DNA of 53,489 nt, taken from positions 1 to 53,489 of the forward strand of contig NZ_QHJG01000034.1 of NCBI RefSeq assembly GCF_003184185.1. Reading direction: 5' to 3'. The notes under the pieces are model-generated. The model did not search any database. It was given only the letters and a program-made list of their open reading frames with translations, and was not told where the DNA came from. The stretch is from Legionella qingyii. GTDB taxonomy: Bacteria; Pseudomonadota; Gammaproteobacteria; Legionellales; Legionellaceae. Shown here one piece after another: positions 29,886 to 37,725 of the stretch. A program made the translations under genes and the position numbers. Numbering within the stretch: position 1 is the stretch's first letter; every line of letters starts with the position of its first letter.

Positions 29886-29901
29886 TCTAATCACAGCTTT
29901 A

Positions 29902-30093
29902 TTATTTTCTGTGCAGTTCTAACCAAGAGTCAAGATCATCTTTTAAATATCTAACAGATCGGCCTATCTTTATATATTTTGGTCCAGGCGTCCTATTTGC
30001 TAAAGTTCCATAAGCCCTATCTTGAGAGAGAAAAGAACGACTCATACAAATATAGTTTGCTGCCTCTGCTTCTTTAAAAACCTTTTTTTCCAT
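29902..30093 (-). CDS. AlpA-type excisionase/regulator (HTH_17)
   Basis: A 63-residue helix-turn-helix protein of the AlpA/excisionase type: EAEAANYICMSRSFLSQDRA forms the winged-helix start, and YIKIGRSVRYLKDDLDSWL is the characteristic C-terminal half. AAGGA lies 8 nt before the ATG at 30093. A longer reading starting at 30141 is rejected. Such proteins bind att sites or activate integrase genes of tRNA-borne islands. It lies close to the left end, but no integrase accompanies it in the window. Confidence 0.75.
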   Translation of the reverse strand: MEKKVFKEAEAANYICMSRSFLSQDRAYGTLANRTPGPKYIKIGRSVRYLKDDLDSWLELHRK

Positions 30094-30174
30094 AATTGCA
30101 TCCTTATAGATATACATTGACGTGTATGTAAGCAAATGCATTATATACCTATAAAATGTATTTATACAATATAC

Positions 30175-30193
30175 TATACGTGTTAAACGTATA
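30175..30193. promoter_or_regulatory. Small dyad between alpA-like gene and DUF4286 gene
   Basis: TATACGT, spacer GTTAA, ACGTATA: a perfect 7-bp dyad upstream of the alpA-like gene and immediately after the DUF4286 stop. It could be an operator for AlpA or a regulator; this is inference from symmetry and place. Confidence 0.4.
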
Positions 30194-30194
30194 A

Positions 30195-30509
30195 TTATTT
30201 CAAAATATTTTCCTGCACTTCGAAAATCCTTCTTTCGGCTGAGAATTTGTCTTTGAATCGATTAATACCATCTTCACGCATTTTTGCTGCAGATTGATTA
30301 AAATAAACAGCGAGTGATTCTCTATCTTCTAATTGATATTGTACTGTTAGCTTTTCTTGGCTCAAGGAACTCTCAGCTTCCGGCCTTAAAATACGAGCTT
30401 TTATAAATCCAGGAAATTGAAGCATTTCTTTTACATGCTCTTTTAACCATAATTGGAATTGTGTATAAACGTCTTCATGAATAGTTAAGTTCACTTCGTA
30501 AATAACCAT
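30195..30509 (-). CDS. DUF4286 family protein
   Basis: A 104-residue protein resembling DUF4286, a dimeric alpha-beta (ferredoxin-like) family: IYEVNLTIHEDVYTQFQLWL at the start, MLQFPGFIKARIL, then a conserved LTVQYQLEDRESLAVYF. Function is unknown; the fold resembles antibiotic-monooxygenase-like small enzymes. It overlaps the end of the MFS transporter gene by 35 bp, so the two form an operon and probably act together. Confidence 0.72.
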   Translation of the reverse strand: MVIYEVNLTIHEDVYTQFQLWLKEHVKEMLQFPGFIKARILRPEAESSLSQEKLTVQYQLEDRESLAVYFNQSAAKMREDGINRFKDKFSAERRIFEVQENILK

Positions 30510-31713
30510 ATTTTCTTCCTGTAAAATGAATAAATATCAAACATAGAGCGGCACAAATACTTATAGGAATGCCAGGATTCAGATGATTTTCGGAGGTTAC
30601 AATTAAATAAGGCATTAATCCACCGAATAATGTCAAACTGATGTTATATGAAATGGCAAGCGCCCTTCCCCTCTGATTTAATTTGAATTGGGTTACTATA
30701 AATGCAGGTAATGCTGAATTTAGAAAAGCTTGAATCATTGCAAAGAGGACTAATACTATCATGCAATGAAATCCTTCCAACTGAGGTATTACAGCAAAAA
30801 TCCCATATGAGAATAGCAAATAAAGTACTGATGCAATTTTTATTTGTCTAAGAACCCCTATTTTATCAGCCAATATTCCTCCAAAAGGTAAAGCTGATAA
30901 ATAAGTAAAAAGAGCAATTAATGTTATTAGAATTGATTGTTGGTGTGAATGAAGATTTAATAAAGTTGATAAGAATGTAGGCATAAAAATAAATGTAATA
31001 TAAAAAGCGGACGCGGAAAGATTTGATACTATAAATGTAAGCCCCAATTCTTTTTTATAATTTTTGATAAGTTTTTTAAAACCCGATAATTGCATCTGTT
31101 CATCAAGAAAATGATTATCAATCCTCTTCCGAATACAGAGCAGAACAAGACATCCTAATGAACCTATTAGAAATGGAATACGCCAAGCAAATTGAATAAT
31201 TTGTTCATGTGGAATTAAAGAAAGAAGAATCAAGATGCTAAGGTTCGCCAGTAACAATCCCGTACTGCCGCCCACAAAAGCGAAACAGCCAAAAAATGCC
31301 GGATATTTTCTCCCTTGCTCGACAGCCATGATAATAGCAGAAGAAAACTCCCCTGAAATTGAAAGTCCCTGAATAATTCTACATATAATTAAACCAGCAC
31401 CATAATACATACCCATTAAATTTGGAGGTAGTAAAGCTATTGCCGAAGTTGCTACAGTCATTAACACTGTTGTAAACAGCAATATTTTTTTTCGACCAAA
31501 ATAATCGATTAAATAGCCAAACCCGATAGATCCAAATGGCTTAATAATATAGCTAATGACATAAGCTAAGATGGTAAAATTAATAGCACTATTTTTTGCA
31601 TGGGAAGGAAAAAATACTTCGGACAATATGGGGAGCAAAAAAGGAAATATAGTGAAATCGTAAACCTCAATTAATGTCCCTAAAAATGCAGAGAGCATTG
31701 TAACTTTTTTCAT
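30475..31713 (-). CDS. MFS transporter (metabolite:H+ symporter-like)
   Basis: A 412-residue inner-membrane transporter with twelve predicted helices. The loop 2-3 signature is GYLIDYFGRKKILLF, and GGILADKIGVLRQIK is its counterpart in the second half. The general layout is like the proline/betaine or citrate MHS branch of the major facilitator family, but substrate cannot be read from sequence. It is followed by an overlapping DUF4286 gene and is divergent from the LuxR-like gene, with a 10-bp dyad in between. Confidence 0.85.
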   Translation of the reverse strand: MKKVTMLSAFLGTLIEVYDFTIFPFLLPILSEVFFPSHAKNSAINFTILAYVISYIIKPFGSIGFGYLIDYFGRKKILLFTTVLMTVATSAIALLPPNLMGMYYGAGLIICRIIQGLSISGEFSSAIIMAVEQGRKYPAFFGCFAFVGGSTGLLLANLSILILLSLIPHEQIIQFAWRIPFLIGSLGCLVLLCIRKRIDNHFLDEQMQLSGFKKLIKNYKKELGLTFIVSNLSASAFYITFIFMPTFLSTLLNLHSHQQSILITLIALFTYLSALPFGGILADKIGVLRQIKIASVLYLLFSYGIFAVIPQLEGFHCMIVLVLFAMIQAFLNSALPAFIVTQFKLNQRGRALAISYNISLTLFGGLMPYLIVTSENHLNPGIPISICAALCLIFIHFTGRKYGYLRSELNYS

Positions 31714-31761
31714 TTACATCCAAGTAAAGTTTGAGTAAATTATTATAACACTGGATGTAAA
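31713..31761. promoter_or_regulatory. 10-bp dyad flanking the divergent MFS/LuxR-like promoter region
   Basis: TTTACATCCA (31713-31722) is exactly inverse to TGGATGTAAA (31752-31761) with 29 nt between. The two halves sit at the start codon of the transporter and 11 bp before the LuxR-like gene, so a protein bound to both could control both genes. Confidence 0.5.
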
Positions 31762-31772
31762 AAAGTAGCAGT

Positions 31773-32303
31773 ATGGATCTCTGTACAATTCAAAAAGTTG
31801 GAAGTTTACATAATTTTTTTCCTGAGAAGTTCGAATTACAGCTTTATCAAGCTTTTCGCAAACTCAAAGCTTTAGGATGTGATTATTTCTATTTTCTAGG
31901 ATCAGATGATGTAGCCACCTATAGGTTCTGCACCCATGACGAATGGATAGATTTTTATCGCGATGAACAATTCATTTTGAATGATCCTCTTAAGCGCATA
32001 ATAGAAGATGCTAAATTTCTATTATTACCTTGGTCTCAATTAACTTATTTACATAGCGATGAAAAGAGGACCATGTATGGAAGAGTTTCTTTCGGATTAT
32101 TTAATGGATTAACAATAACCAGAGAATTTAATAGTAGGAAATATACTTTTGCATTAGCAACAGAATGTAAGGAGCATGACCTGGCAAGATACCTTATATT
32201 GGAAAAGATAAATACACTAGAAGAACTCATCTGTGATTGCATCAAGTTATTTGATCAATATTTAGCATTGATATTTAAACCCACTGCTCATGTAATGATG
32301 TAA
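31773..32303 (+). CDS. LuxR-type ligand-binding domain without DNA-binding domain
   Basis: A 176-residue protein that resembles the autoinducer-binding domain of LuxR regulators: WIDFYRDEQFILNDPLKRII and PWSQL hold the spaced Trp, Tyr, Asp-Pro and Trp residues that line the ligand pocket in that family. The usual C-terminal helix-turn-helix (about 65 residues) is absent, and no HTH-like frame follows; instead an IS remnant begins 40 bp downstream. It may be a truncated regulator or a ligand-sensing partner. It is divergent from the MFS transporter. No Shine-Dalgarno sequence is obvious. Confidence 0.65.
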   Translation: MDLCTIQKVGSLHNFFPEKFELQLYQAFRKLKALGCDYFYFLGSDDVATYRFCTHDEWIDFYRDEQFILNDPLKRIIEDAKFLLLPWSQLTYLHSDEKRTMYGRVSFGLFNGLTITREFNSRKYTFALATECKEHDLARYLILEKINTLEELICDCIKLFDQYLALIFKPTAHVMM

Positions 32304-32344
32304 CCAGATTGACATGTCTAAGGATTCATAATAAAAACTGACGT

Positions 32345-32500
32345 AGTCAACCCAAAATGTGACACCCCAGTTAAGCAACTTTCATTAAAAAGATACTCTT
32401 CAAATTGATTTGGACTTAAATAGCCCCATTAAGAATATACCCCTGTGGTTGTTATAGAACATGGTGATATGATTCAAAATGTCCTTCTTATGCTATTTTT
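32345..32500 (-). pseudogene. 3' remnant of an IS3-family transposase (OrfB)
   Basis: On the minus strand the translation gives FYNNHRG in one frame and then GYLSPNQFEEYLFNESC in another, which matches the conserved end of IS3-family OrfB (YN..R.H...GYLSP..FE). Stops and at least one frameshift break it, and the catalytic DDE part is missing. CTGGGGTGTCAC near 32358-32370 may be the old terminal repeat. It may have removed the 3' part of the LuxR-like gene. Confidence 0.65.
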
Positions 32501-32561
32501 TGGAATTACTTATTACAAGTAATGTATAATAATTAATAAATGCAGATAAAGTTTAATTTAG

Positions 32562-33257
32562 ATGAATAATGAACAGTTAATCCTAGGTATTCTAGAAGAG
32601 GCGCATAATTGTGGTATCTCACCATTACTGAAAACTTCTTTAATTAAATATTTATATTTATTAGAAGTATATTTGGCAGAAGAATGTCAGGGAAAGACTA
32701 CCCCAAATTGGGAATGGAAATTTTTGCATTATGGCCCTTTCTCAACAAATGTTATGAAGGATATAGATACATTAGAAACAAAGAAAAAAATTATTACGAT
32801 CCCTTCAACATCTCAAGAAAACGGTAAAGATTGCGTGCTTTATAAAATTACTGATTATCAAAGAACAGAAAATTTGGCTGATTTGAAAGTATCTGTCTCT
32901 GTACAGTCAAGAATTCAAGCAGACATGAAAAGATATCAGCAAAATTTAACTAAATTACTTGATTATGTCTATTTTAAAACAAATCCAATGAGAAATGCTC
33001 GTCCAGGAGATATTTTAAACTTCACCAATTGTATTAAGAAAAATCCAAATGATTATCGTGTTATACAAATGAAAAAAATTTCTTCTAAAGCAATAAAAGA
33101 GGCTCGTAATAAACTTCGGATACTTATTGATATTAGGACACAGAAAAGTATTATAGCTCATGGCTCCTACGATCAAGTTTATTACGAGGGATTAAACATG
33201 TTAGATGAAGAACCTCTTGATACAGGGCTAGAAGGCCAAGCAACTTTAAGTGATTAA
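32562..33257 (+). CDS. Panacea (DUF4065/SocA)-like putative antitoxin
   Basis: A 231-residue protein whose first 90 residues fit the Panacea domain: a leading helix, then KTSLIKYLYLLEVYLAEE and WEWKFLHYGPFS, which matches the family pattern of K-L-x-K-L-x-Y followed by a W/Y-x-x-x-x-G-P-F/V segment. The C-terminal half is helical and charged. In known Panacea pairs this domain neutralises varied toxins. The next gene starts 17 bp downstream, which suggests a two-gene unit. No Shine-Dalgarno sequence is clear at the ATG. Confidence 0.6.
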   Translation: MNNEQLILGILEEAHNCGISPLLKTSLIKYLYLLEVYLAEECQGKTTPNWEWKFLHYGPFSTNVMKDIDTLETKKKIITIPSTSQENGKDCVLYKITDYQRTENLADLKVSVSVQSRIQADMKRYQQNLTKLLDYVYFKTNPMRNARPGDILNFTNCIKKNPNDYRVIQMKKISSKAIKEARNKLRILIDIRTQKSIIAHGSYDQVYYEGLNMLDEEPLDTGLEGQATLSD

Positions 33258-33274
33258 CTTAACATGGAATAATT

Positions 33275-33991
33275 ATGGGTATACTGCAAGTATTTAGTAC
33301 ATTCCTTGAAGATACACCAAGCACAAAACCAGAACCTGGAAGTATTTATTGGGTGCCAACTCCAAATGTAGAAGAAGTAACAAGAATACTGGATATTGAA
33401 AGAGCTACCCCCGATGAACATTGTGTTACAAATTTTGAAATAAAACAAATGAGTAGTGTACATTTTACAAGTCGTGAACGGTTGCCAATAAAAAAGTTGA
33501 ATTTAGGTGATACTGAGGAATTAATAATTTCGAAAGGAAAAAAAAGACCCGTTATAATTTTATCTGCTATACAAGCTAGTAATATGGATTCTATAAGCTC
33601 ATCTGAACAGAGAAGACTTGCGTCACAATTAGAAAAAACAAGTTATTTGGTCGCGCCTTTTTTCAGCATTTCTACGATGTTGCAACCCGGAACCTTTGGA
33701 CCTATTTTAGTCGCTCGTATTCGAGCGTTACACTATCCTCAATTTTTTTGCTTACCTGAATCCAATAATCCTGAGAAACCAAACTCAATTATTCGATTAG
33801 ATAGAGTTTTTCCTACATATCTAGGAGTAGGCTGCAAGCCTATGGGTAAAAGACTTCATCCAGAACCATTTGAATTACTACTTTCACAATTTTCTATAGT
33901 AGTTAATGAAAAATGTGCTTATGATGAACCATATCAATTAATTAAAGGTCTTGCTCAAGAAGCATTACCTGATGATTTAAAATTATATTAG
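33275..33991 (+). CDS. PemK/MazF-like putative toxin
   Basis: A 238-residue protein not assigned with certainty. The order PGSIYWVP, then KGKKRPVIILSAIQA, then TSYLVAPFFSIS and IIRLDRVFP recalls the PemK/MazF fold (P-G-D/E-I-x-W-V at the start, K-x-R-P-V-x-V-L-S in the middle). It is longer than usual for that fold (about 110 residues). It lies 17 bp after the Panacea-like gene, in the place where a toxin partner would be. RNase activity is inference only; a structural prediction would settle the fold. Confidence 0.5.
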   Translation: MGILQVFSTFLEDTPSTKPEPGSIYWVPTPNVEEVTRILDIERATPDEHCVTNFEIKQMSSVHFTSRERLPIKKLNLGDTEELIISKGKKRPVIILSAIQASNMDSISSSEQRRLASQLEKTSYLVAPFFSISTMLQPGTFGPILVARIRALHYPQFFCLPESNNPEKPNSIIRLDRVFPTYLGVGCKPMGKRLHPEPFELLLSQFSIVVNEKCAYDEPYQLIKGLAQEALPDDLKLY

Positions 33992-33992
33992 T

Positions 33993-34877
33993 TTATTTTT
34001 TACCAAATACTAAGTCTATTCCAAATAGATTAATGTCTTTAGATAATGCTTCGATAGTTCCTGATTTGTTAGCTTCCTGAATATTATCCAGATAATCCTG
34101 TTTAATTTTATCTTGCTGTTTTTCTGAAATTGATTTTTGTAAAACCTGCGATTCCTCAGCTTTTTGTTTAATAATATCCCAAAGCTCTAATGGAATTGAA
34201 TATTCCATGGGCTCAATTCTACCGTTGTGAACACATATTCTTGTTTTTCTCCATGGCTTTGAATCATTTAGCTTTATATATCCTATACACAATAACCCGG
34301 GTAGCTTAGTGTATACAAAGGCAATATTTTTACTTGCTTGTACATCTATTTCAACAGATCTTTGTAGATAACGATTAATATTTACAGGTAACTCACTATG
34401 TGCGGAACTTACTTCCCCTATGAAATTATAAAGATGTTGCTCATACCCTCCAGGATTTTTATTATTATTAAAGAGGAATTCTTTCCAATTTAACAAAGCC
34501 TGATCTGACGCCTTTACTATTTTGTCATCGAAGTCGTTTAATCCTCCTAACTCTTGAAAGTACTTCAATACTCGCCAAGAAAGCGATACTGCAAACTTTA
34601 AAAAATTATTATTGTAACTTACATGATCTACATGACGTAAAGGACGAAAAATTTTATTAGAAAAATATGTTTCCCATGTACAAAGTTTGCATTCACAATC
34701 AGAACAAAGCCAGTAAAGTTTCAAACCATCTTGAACGCGTTTATTTATCTGGGTTCCAAATCGTAGATAGCTTGTTGCTGAAGTTCTGATTAGCCATCTA
34801 AAAATTAATTTTGGCACTATATGACTTTCTCTCAGCTCTCCCTTTTGATTGCAGAGTCGGCAAATTCCTATGTTCAT
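33993..34877 (-). CDS. HNH-like zinc-binding protein
   Basis: A 294-residue protein with an N-terminal zinc motif: Cys6-x2-Cys9, then ESHIVPK (His19), then LCSDCECKLCTWE with Cys58 and Cys61. This spacing resembles treble-clef HNH-type modules found in predicted nucleases of defence loci. The remaining 220 residues, mainly helical with a conserved-looking FLFNNNKN and LPGLLCIGYIKL, are not recognised. It is convergent with the PemK-like gene (1 bp apart) and divergent from the DUF4328 gene. Nuclease activity is inferred from the motif only. Confidence 0.55.
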   Translation of the reverse strand: MNIGICRLCNQKGELRESHIVPKLIFRWLIRTSATSYLRFGTQINKRVQDGLKLYWLCSDCECKLCTWETYFSNKIFRPLRHVDHVSYNNNFLKFAVSLSWRVLKYFQELGGLNDFDDKIVKASDQALLNWKEFLFNNNKNPGGYEQHLYNFIGEVSSAHSELPVNINRYLQRSVEIDVQASKNIAFVYTKLPGLLCIGYIKLNDSKPWRKTRICVHNGRIEPMEYSIPLELWDIIKQKAEESQVLQKSISEKQQDKIKQDYLDNIQEANKSGTIEALSKDINLFGIDLVFGKK

Positions 34878-34981
34878 AAAGTTTTCTTTTATCTTTGTTT
34901 AAAATTAAAGTCTTATTTTTTAACTATACTATATTTATTACACCATTTATTGCTGACTGTAATATACTATGGAGTTTGGAG

Positions 34982-35683
34982 ATGAGAATTGAAGGAACAA
35001 CCTATCAGTCTAATGCTCTATTTACTACGGCCGTTCTAATTTTTTTCTCTTTGTTTTTTTTACTTAAAATTGTGTTAGTATCATCTTATATGTATTCAAT
35101 TTATTTACTAAACAATCTCATTAGTAGTCCTTCAGAGCTTATACGACAAGATTTTATCAGTTCATTAAATTTCAGTGATAGCATGACAAGGTATAATGTT
35201 ATTATATTTATTTTATGTGCTGTTTCTTTTTCTTTATGGATATATAGGGCAAACAAGAATTTATCTTCTTTACGTATTACTGGGCTAGAGTTTACTCCTG
35301 CTTTGTCCGTATGGAGTTTTTATATTCCCTTACTTTGCCTTTATTGGCCATTTAAGGCGGTGGCTGAAATATGGAAGGCAAGCCAACCCGATGCCACGAA
35401 CACTGGCGAAAGTTGGAAAAATTTGTCCGCGCCCTTAATTATTCCGATATGGTGGATATCATTTATTGGAGCTGGAATTTTAAGCCACATAATAAATACT
35501 TACTATCCTCCTCATTCATTATCAGAAATTAAGATGTATTTATTTGAGTGGATAGTAATTGAGTTACTTCTTTTAGTCGCCACCATTTTAATAAGCTACA
35601 TCGTTTATAAAATAAACGAGAATCAAAATAATAAATTGATAATGCTTAACGCTCCAGTACAGAATAGTTCGGTTAACGTGTAA
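34982..35683 (+). CDS. DUF4328-like membrane protein
   Basis: A 233-residue protein with five hydrophobic segments. The part WIYRANKNLSSLRITG, then YIPLLCLYWPFKAVAEIW, follows the DUF4328 pattern (W-x-Y-R-A-x-x-N, then IP-x-x-x-x-x-P-x-x-x-x-x-E-I-W). GGAG lies about 8 nt before the ATG at 34982; a reading that begins 29 codons earlier is rejected. Family function is unknown. It precedes the M48 protease gene in the same direction, about 190 bp apart, and may share the membrane with it. Confidence 0.65.
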   Translation: MRIEGTTYQSNALFTTAVLIFFSLFFLLKIVLVSSYMYSIYLLNNLISSPSELIRQDFISSLNFSDSMTRYNVIIFILCAVSFSLWIYRANKNLSSLRITGLEFTPALSVWSFYIPLLCLYWPFKAVAEIWKASQPDATNTGESWKNLSAPLIIPIWWISFIGAGILSHIINTYYPPHSLSEIKMYLFEWIVIELLLLVATILISYIVYKINENQNNKLIMLNAPVQNSSVNV

Positions 35684-35870
35684 TTTAATACACGGGCCTA
35701 CATTCAGTAGGCGAAGATTCTATTTTTTTTCTAAGATTTAGGAAACATTGATAATTTCTTACTATGTCAGACAAATAAAAATTTTGTGCTCCCTCTTTTA
35801 TAGTACTTCTGAAAAGTGTTTTTAATTTGGTCTAAAATTTAAATTAAGATACTCCGCCCGCGAGAGCTAG

Positions 35871-37325
35871 ATGGATAATTTTAGAAAATGGATTTTCATT
35901 ATATTTTTAACCACTTTAATACCCGTTTTAGGCGTTTTAGTTGGTTGGATGGTCTCAAATGGTTATGAAAATCAATATGAAGAGACAGTTGTTCAACTTT
36001 TTAAGGATAAAAAGGGCATAGATATCAGGGAAAATCCGCAAGTTTTAAATCAATTAAAACTTAATACTTTGTGCAATGAAAAGGATCTGGATCCAGCATT
36101 AAATTCTGTGTGCGATGAATTCAACCAAATAAACAACTTAAAATATTATTCATCAATAACTTTAGCATTTACTGCATTACTCTTTTGCGTAATTTTTACT
36201 TTAGGTTTTTTGTCTAGAAATAATAGAAATATTCTTTTTTATTTATTTAAACCCGGCTTATTGTTGTCACAAATTTCAGCTGCAATATTGGTAATCGCCA
36301 ATGCAAGTATCCTCATTTTTAGTATTTATTTTGCTGAATCATTTTATTTTGAAAAAGTCCATTTGGGGTTGATTGTAAGTCTAGGAATAGTTGCTGGTAT
36401 TACTGCAATATACGTATTAATTAAATCATTTATTCCAATAAAAGATGTGGAGGCTAAAGTTTTTGGCAAGATACTCGACAAAAGAAAATATCCAACTATA
36501 TGGCAAACTGTCGAATCGGTTGCAAAAAAAGTGGGGACTAACGCACCTAGTACAATCATTGCAGGTATGGATCCGACCTTTTTTGTTACAGAAGCAAATA
36601 TTTTATGTTTGGATGGTAATGTTCAGGGGAGGAGTTTATTTATATCATTACCCTTTTGTAGAGTGCTTTCAAAAAATGAGTTTTTAGCTATCCTTGGTCA
36701 TGAAATGGGGCATTTTATAGGGGAAGATACAAAATGGAGTAGGAAATTTTATCCCATATATAGACGAGCTAACGATACAATTTTATCGTTAGATACTTCT
36801 AATAATGAGCAAGGATTAGCGCAATTATCTTTGCTTCCTTCATTTATTTTTATGAATATTTTTATTGGAGCGTTCGAAAAATCAGAGAAAGCCATTAGTA
36901 GAAAGAGAGAGTTAAATGCAGACTCAGTGGGTATAAAAATATCTTCTAAAGAAGAAATGAGTTCGGCTTTATTAAAAGCCCATATATACCAATATGTTTG
37001 GCTTTATACTCAGCAACAAATGGAAAAGGTATTATCAGAAGGAAAGCAGATTATAAATATATCAACTTTTTTTGCACAAATATGTAAAGAAATACCACAA
37101 GATTTCATGAAAAATGAAATAGGAAATACACATACTAGTCACCCAACAGATAGTCATCCTCCTCTTTCAATAAGATTAAACTCTATGGGGCTTGATGTAG
37201 ATAGCATTTATAATAAAGGTATTAATATCGAAAGCGATCAAGCTATAACACTTATTGAGGATATAGAAACCTTAGAAAAAGAGTTAACGGATTTGGAATA
37301 CTATAAATTGAGACAATCAAGCTAA
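35871..37325 (+). CDS. M48-family membrane metalloprotease
   Basis: A 484-residue protein with four membrane segments in its first 190 residues and a zinc metallopeptidase domain after them. The zinc-binding motif is HEMGH (residues 277-281), preceded by AILG, and the third ligand is probably Glu347 in KRELNADSVG; the pattern is that of HtpX/Ste24-type M48 proteases. The tail includes HTSHPTDSHPPLSIRLNSMG, which resembles the family ending S-THPS-x-x-x-R. Such enzymes cleave membrane or misfolded proteins in E. coli. Here the gene sits in cargo next to a helicase-nuclease, not in a heat-shock context. Confidence 0.82.
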   Translation: MDNFRKWIFIIFLTTLIPVLGVLVGWMVSNGYENQYEETVVQLFKDKKGIDIRENPQVLNQLKLNTLCNEKDLDPALNSVCDEFNQINNLKYYSSITLAFTALLFCVIFTLGFLSRNNRNILFYLFKPGLLLSQISAAILVIANASILIFSIYFAESFYFEKVHLGLIVSLGIVAGITAIYVLIKSFIPIKDVEAKVFGKILDKRKYPTIWQTVESVAKKVGTNAPSTIIAGMDPTFFVTEANILCLDGNVQGRSLFISLPFCRVLSKNEFLAILGHEMGHFIGEDTKWSRKFYPIYRRANDTILSLDTSNNEQGLAQLSLLPSFIFMNIFIGAFEKSEKAISRKRELNADSVGIKISSKEEMSSALLKAHIYQYVWLYTQQQMEKVLSEGKQIINISTFFAQICKEIPQDFMKNEIGNTHTSHPTDSHPPLSIRLNSMGLDVDSIYNKGINIESDQAITLIEDIETLEKELTDLEYYKLRQSS

Positions 37326-37725
37326 GCGCAAAGCATTTATCAAATAATAAAATAATTAAAATTTCATTCGCTCAAATAAGTTTCTTTTATGAAAGTTATT
37401 CATACCTCAACATCCTTTGATTTTCTAGGGTACTACCCTAATGAGGCGTAATAGGCAATCCCATTTTCATCACGGTTAAATATATTACTAACAGCATTAA
37501 TTTTAGATTTTCATTGGAAGATTTTTGATCATTAATATACAATCAAAAAATTTTTAATCAACACTGAATAAATTAAAACATCGTATTGGATAAAAAAGGT
37601 TAATTTAAGAAATAATCTTAGGACGGTACCTTACCATCATTGCTTGAACGTTACTAGCTCCTTAATCTTAATAAAGGGATTGATCGCGTAGAAATGGATT
37701 TTCTATTAATATTGGAAATTAAGCT
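37326..37725. other. 400-bp AT-rich gap before the helicase gene
   Basis: No credible reading frame or RNA gene is visible. It holds two short stems: GATTTTTGAT facing ATCAAAAAAT near 37525-37560, and TAGGGTACTACCCTA near 37428-37442. The promoter of the helicase gene should lie here, though no clear -35/-10 pair stands out. Confidence 0.6.

Noticed and set aside
37694..37725. Upstream ATG at 37694 as start of the helicase
   Set aside because: It is not in the helicase frame; the GTG at 37726 is the first usable start.
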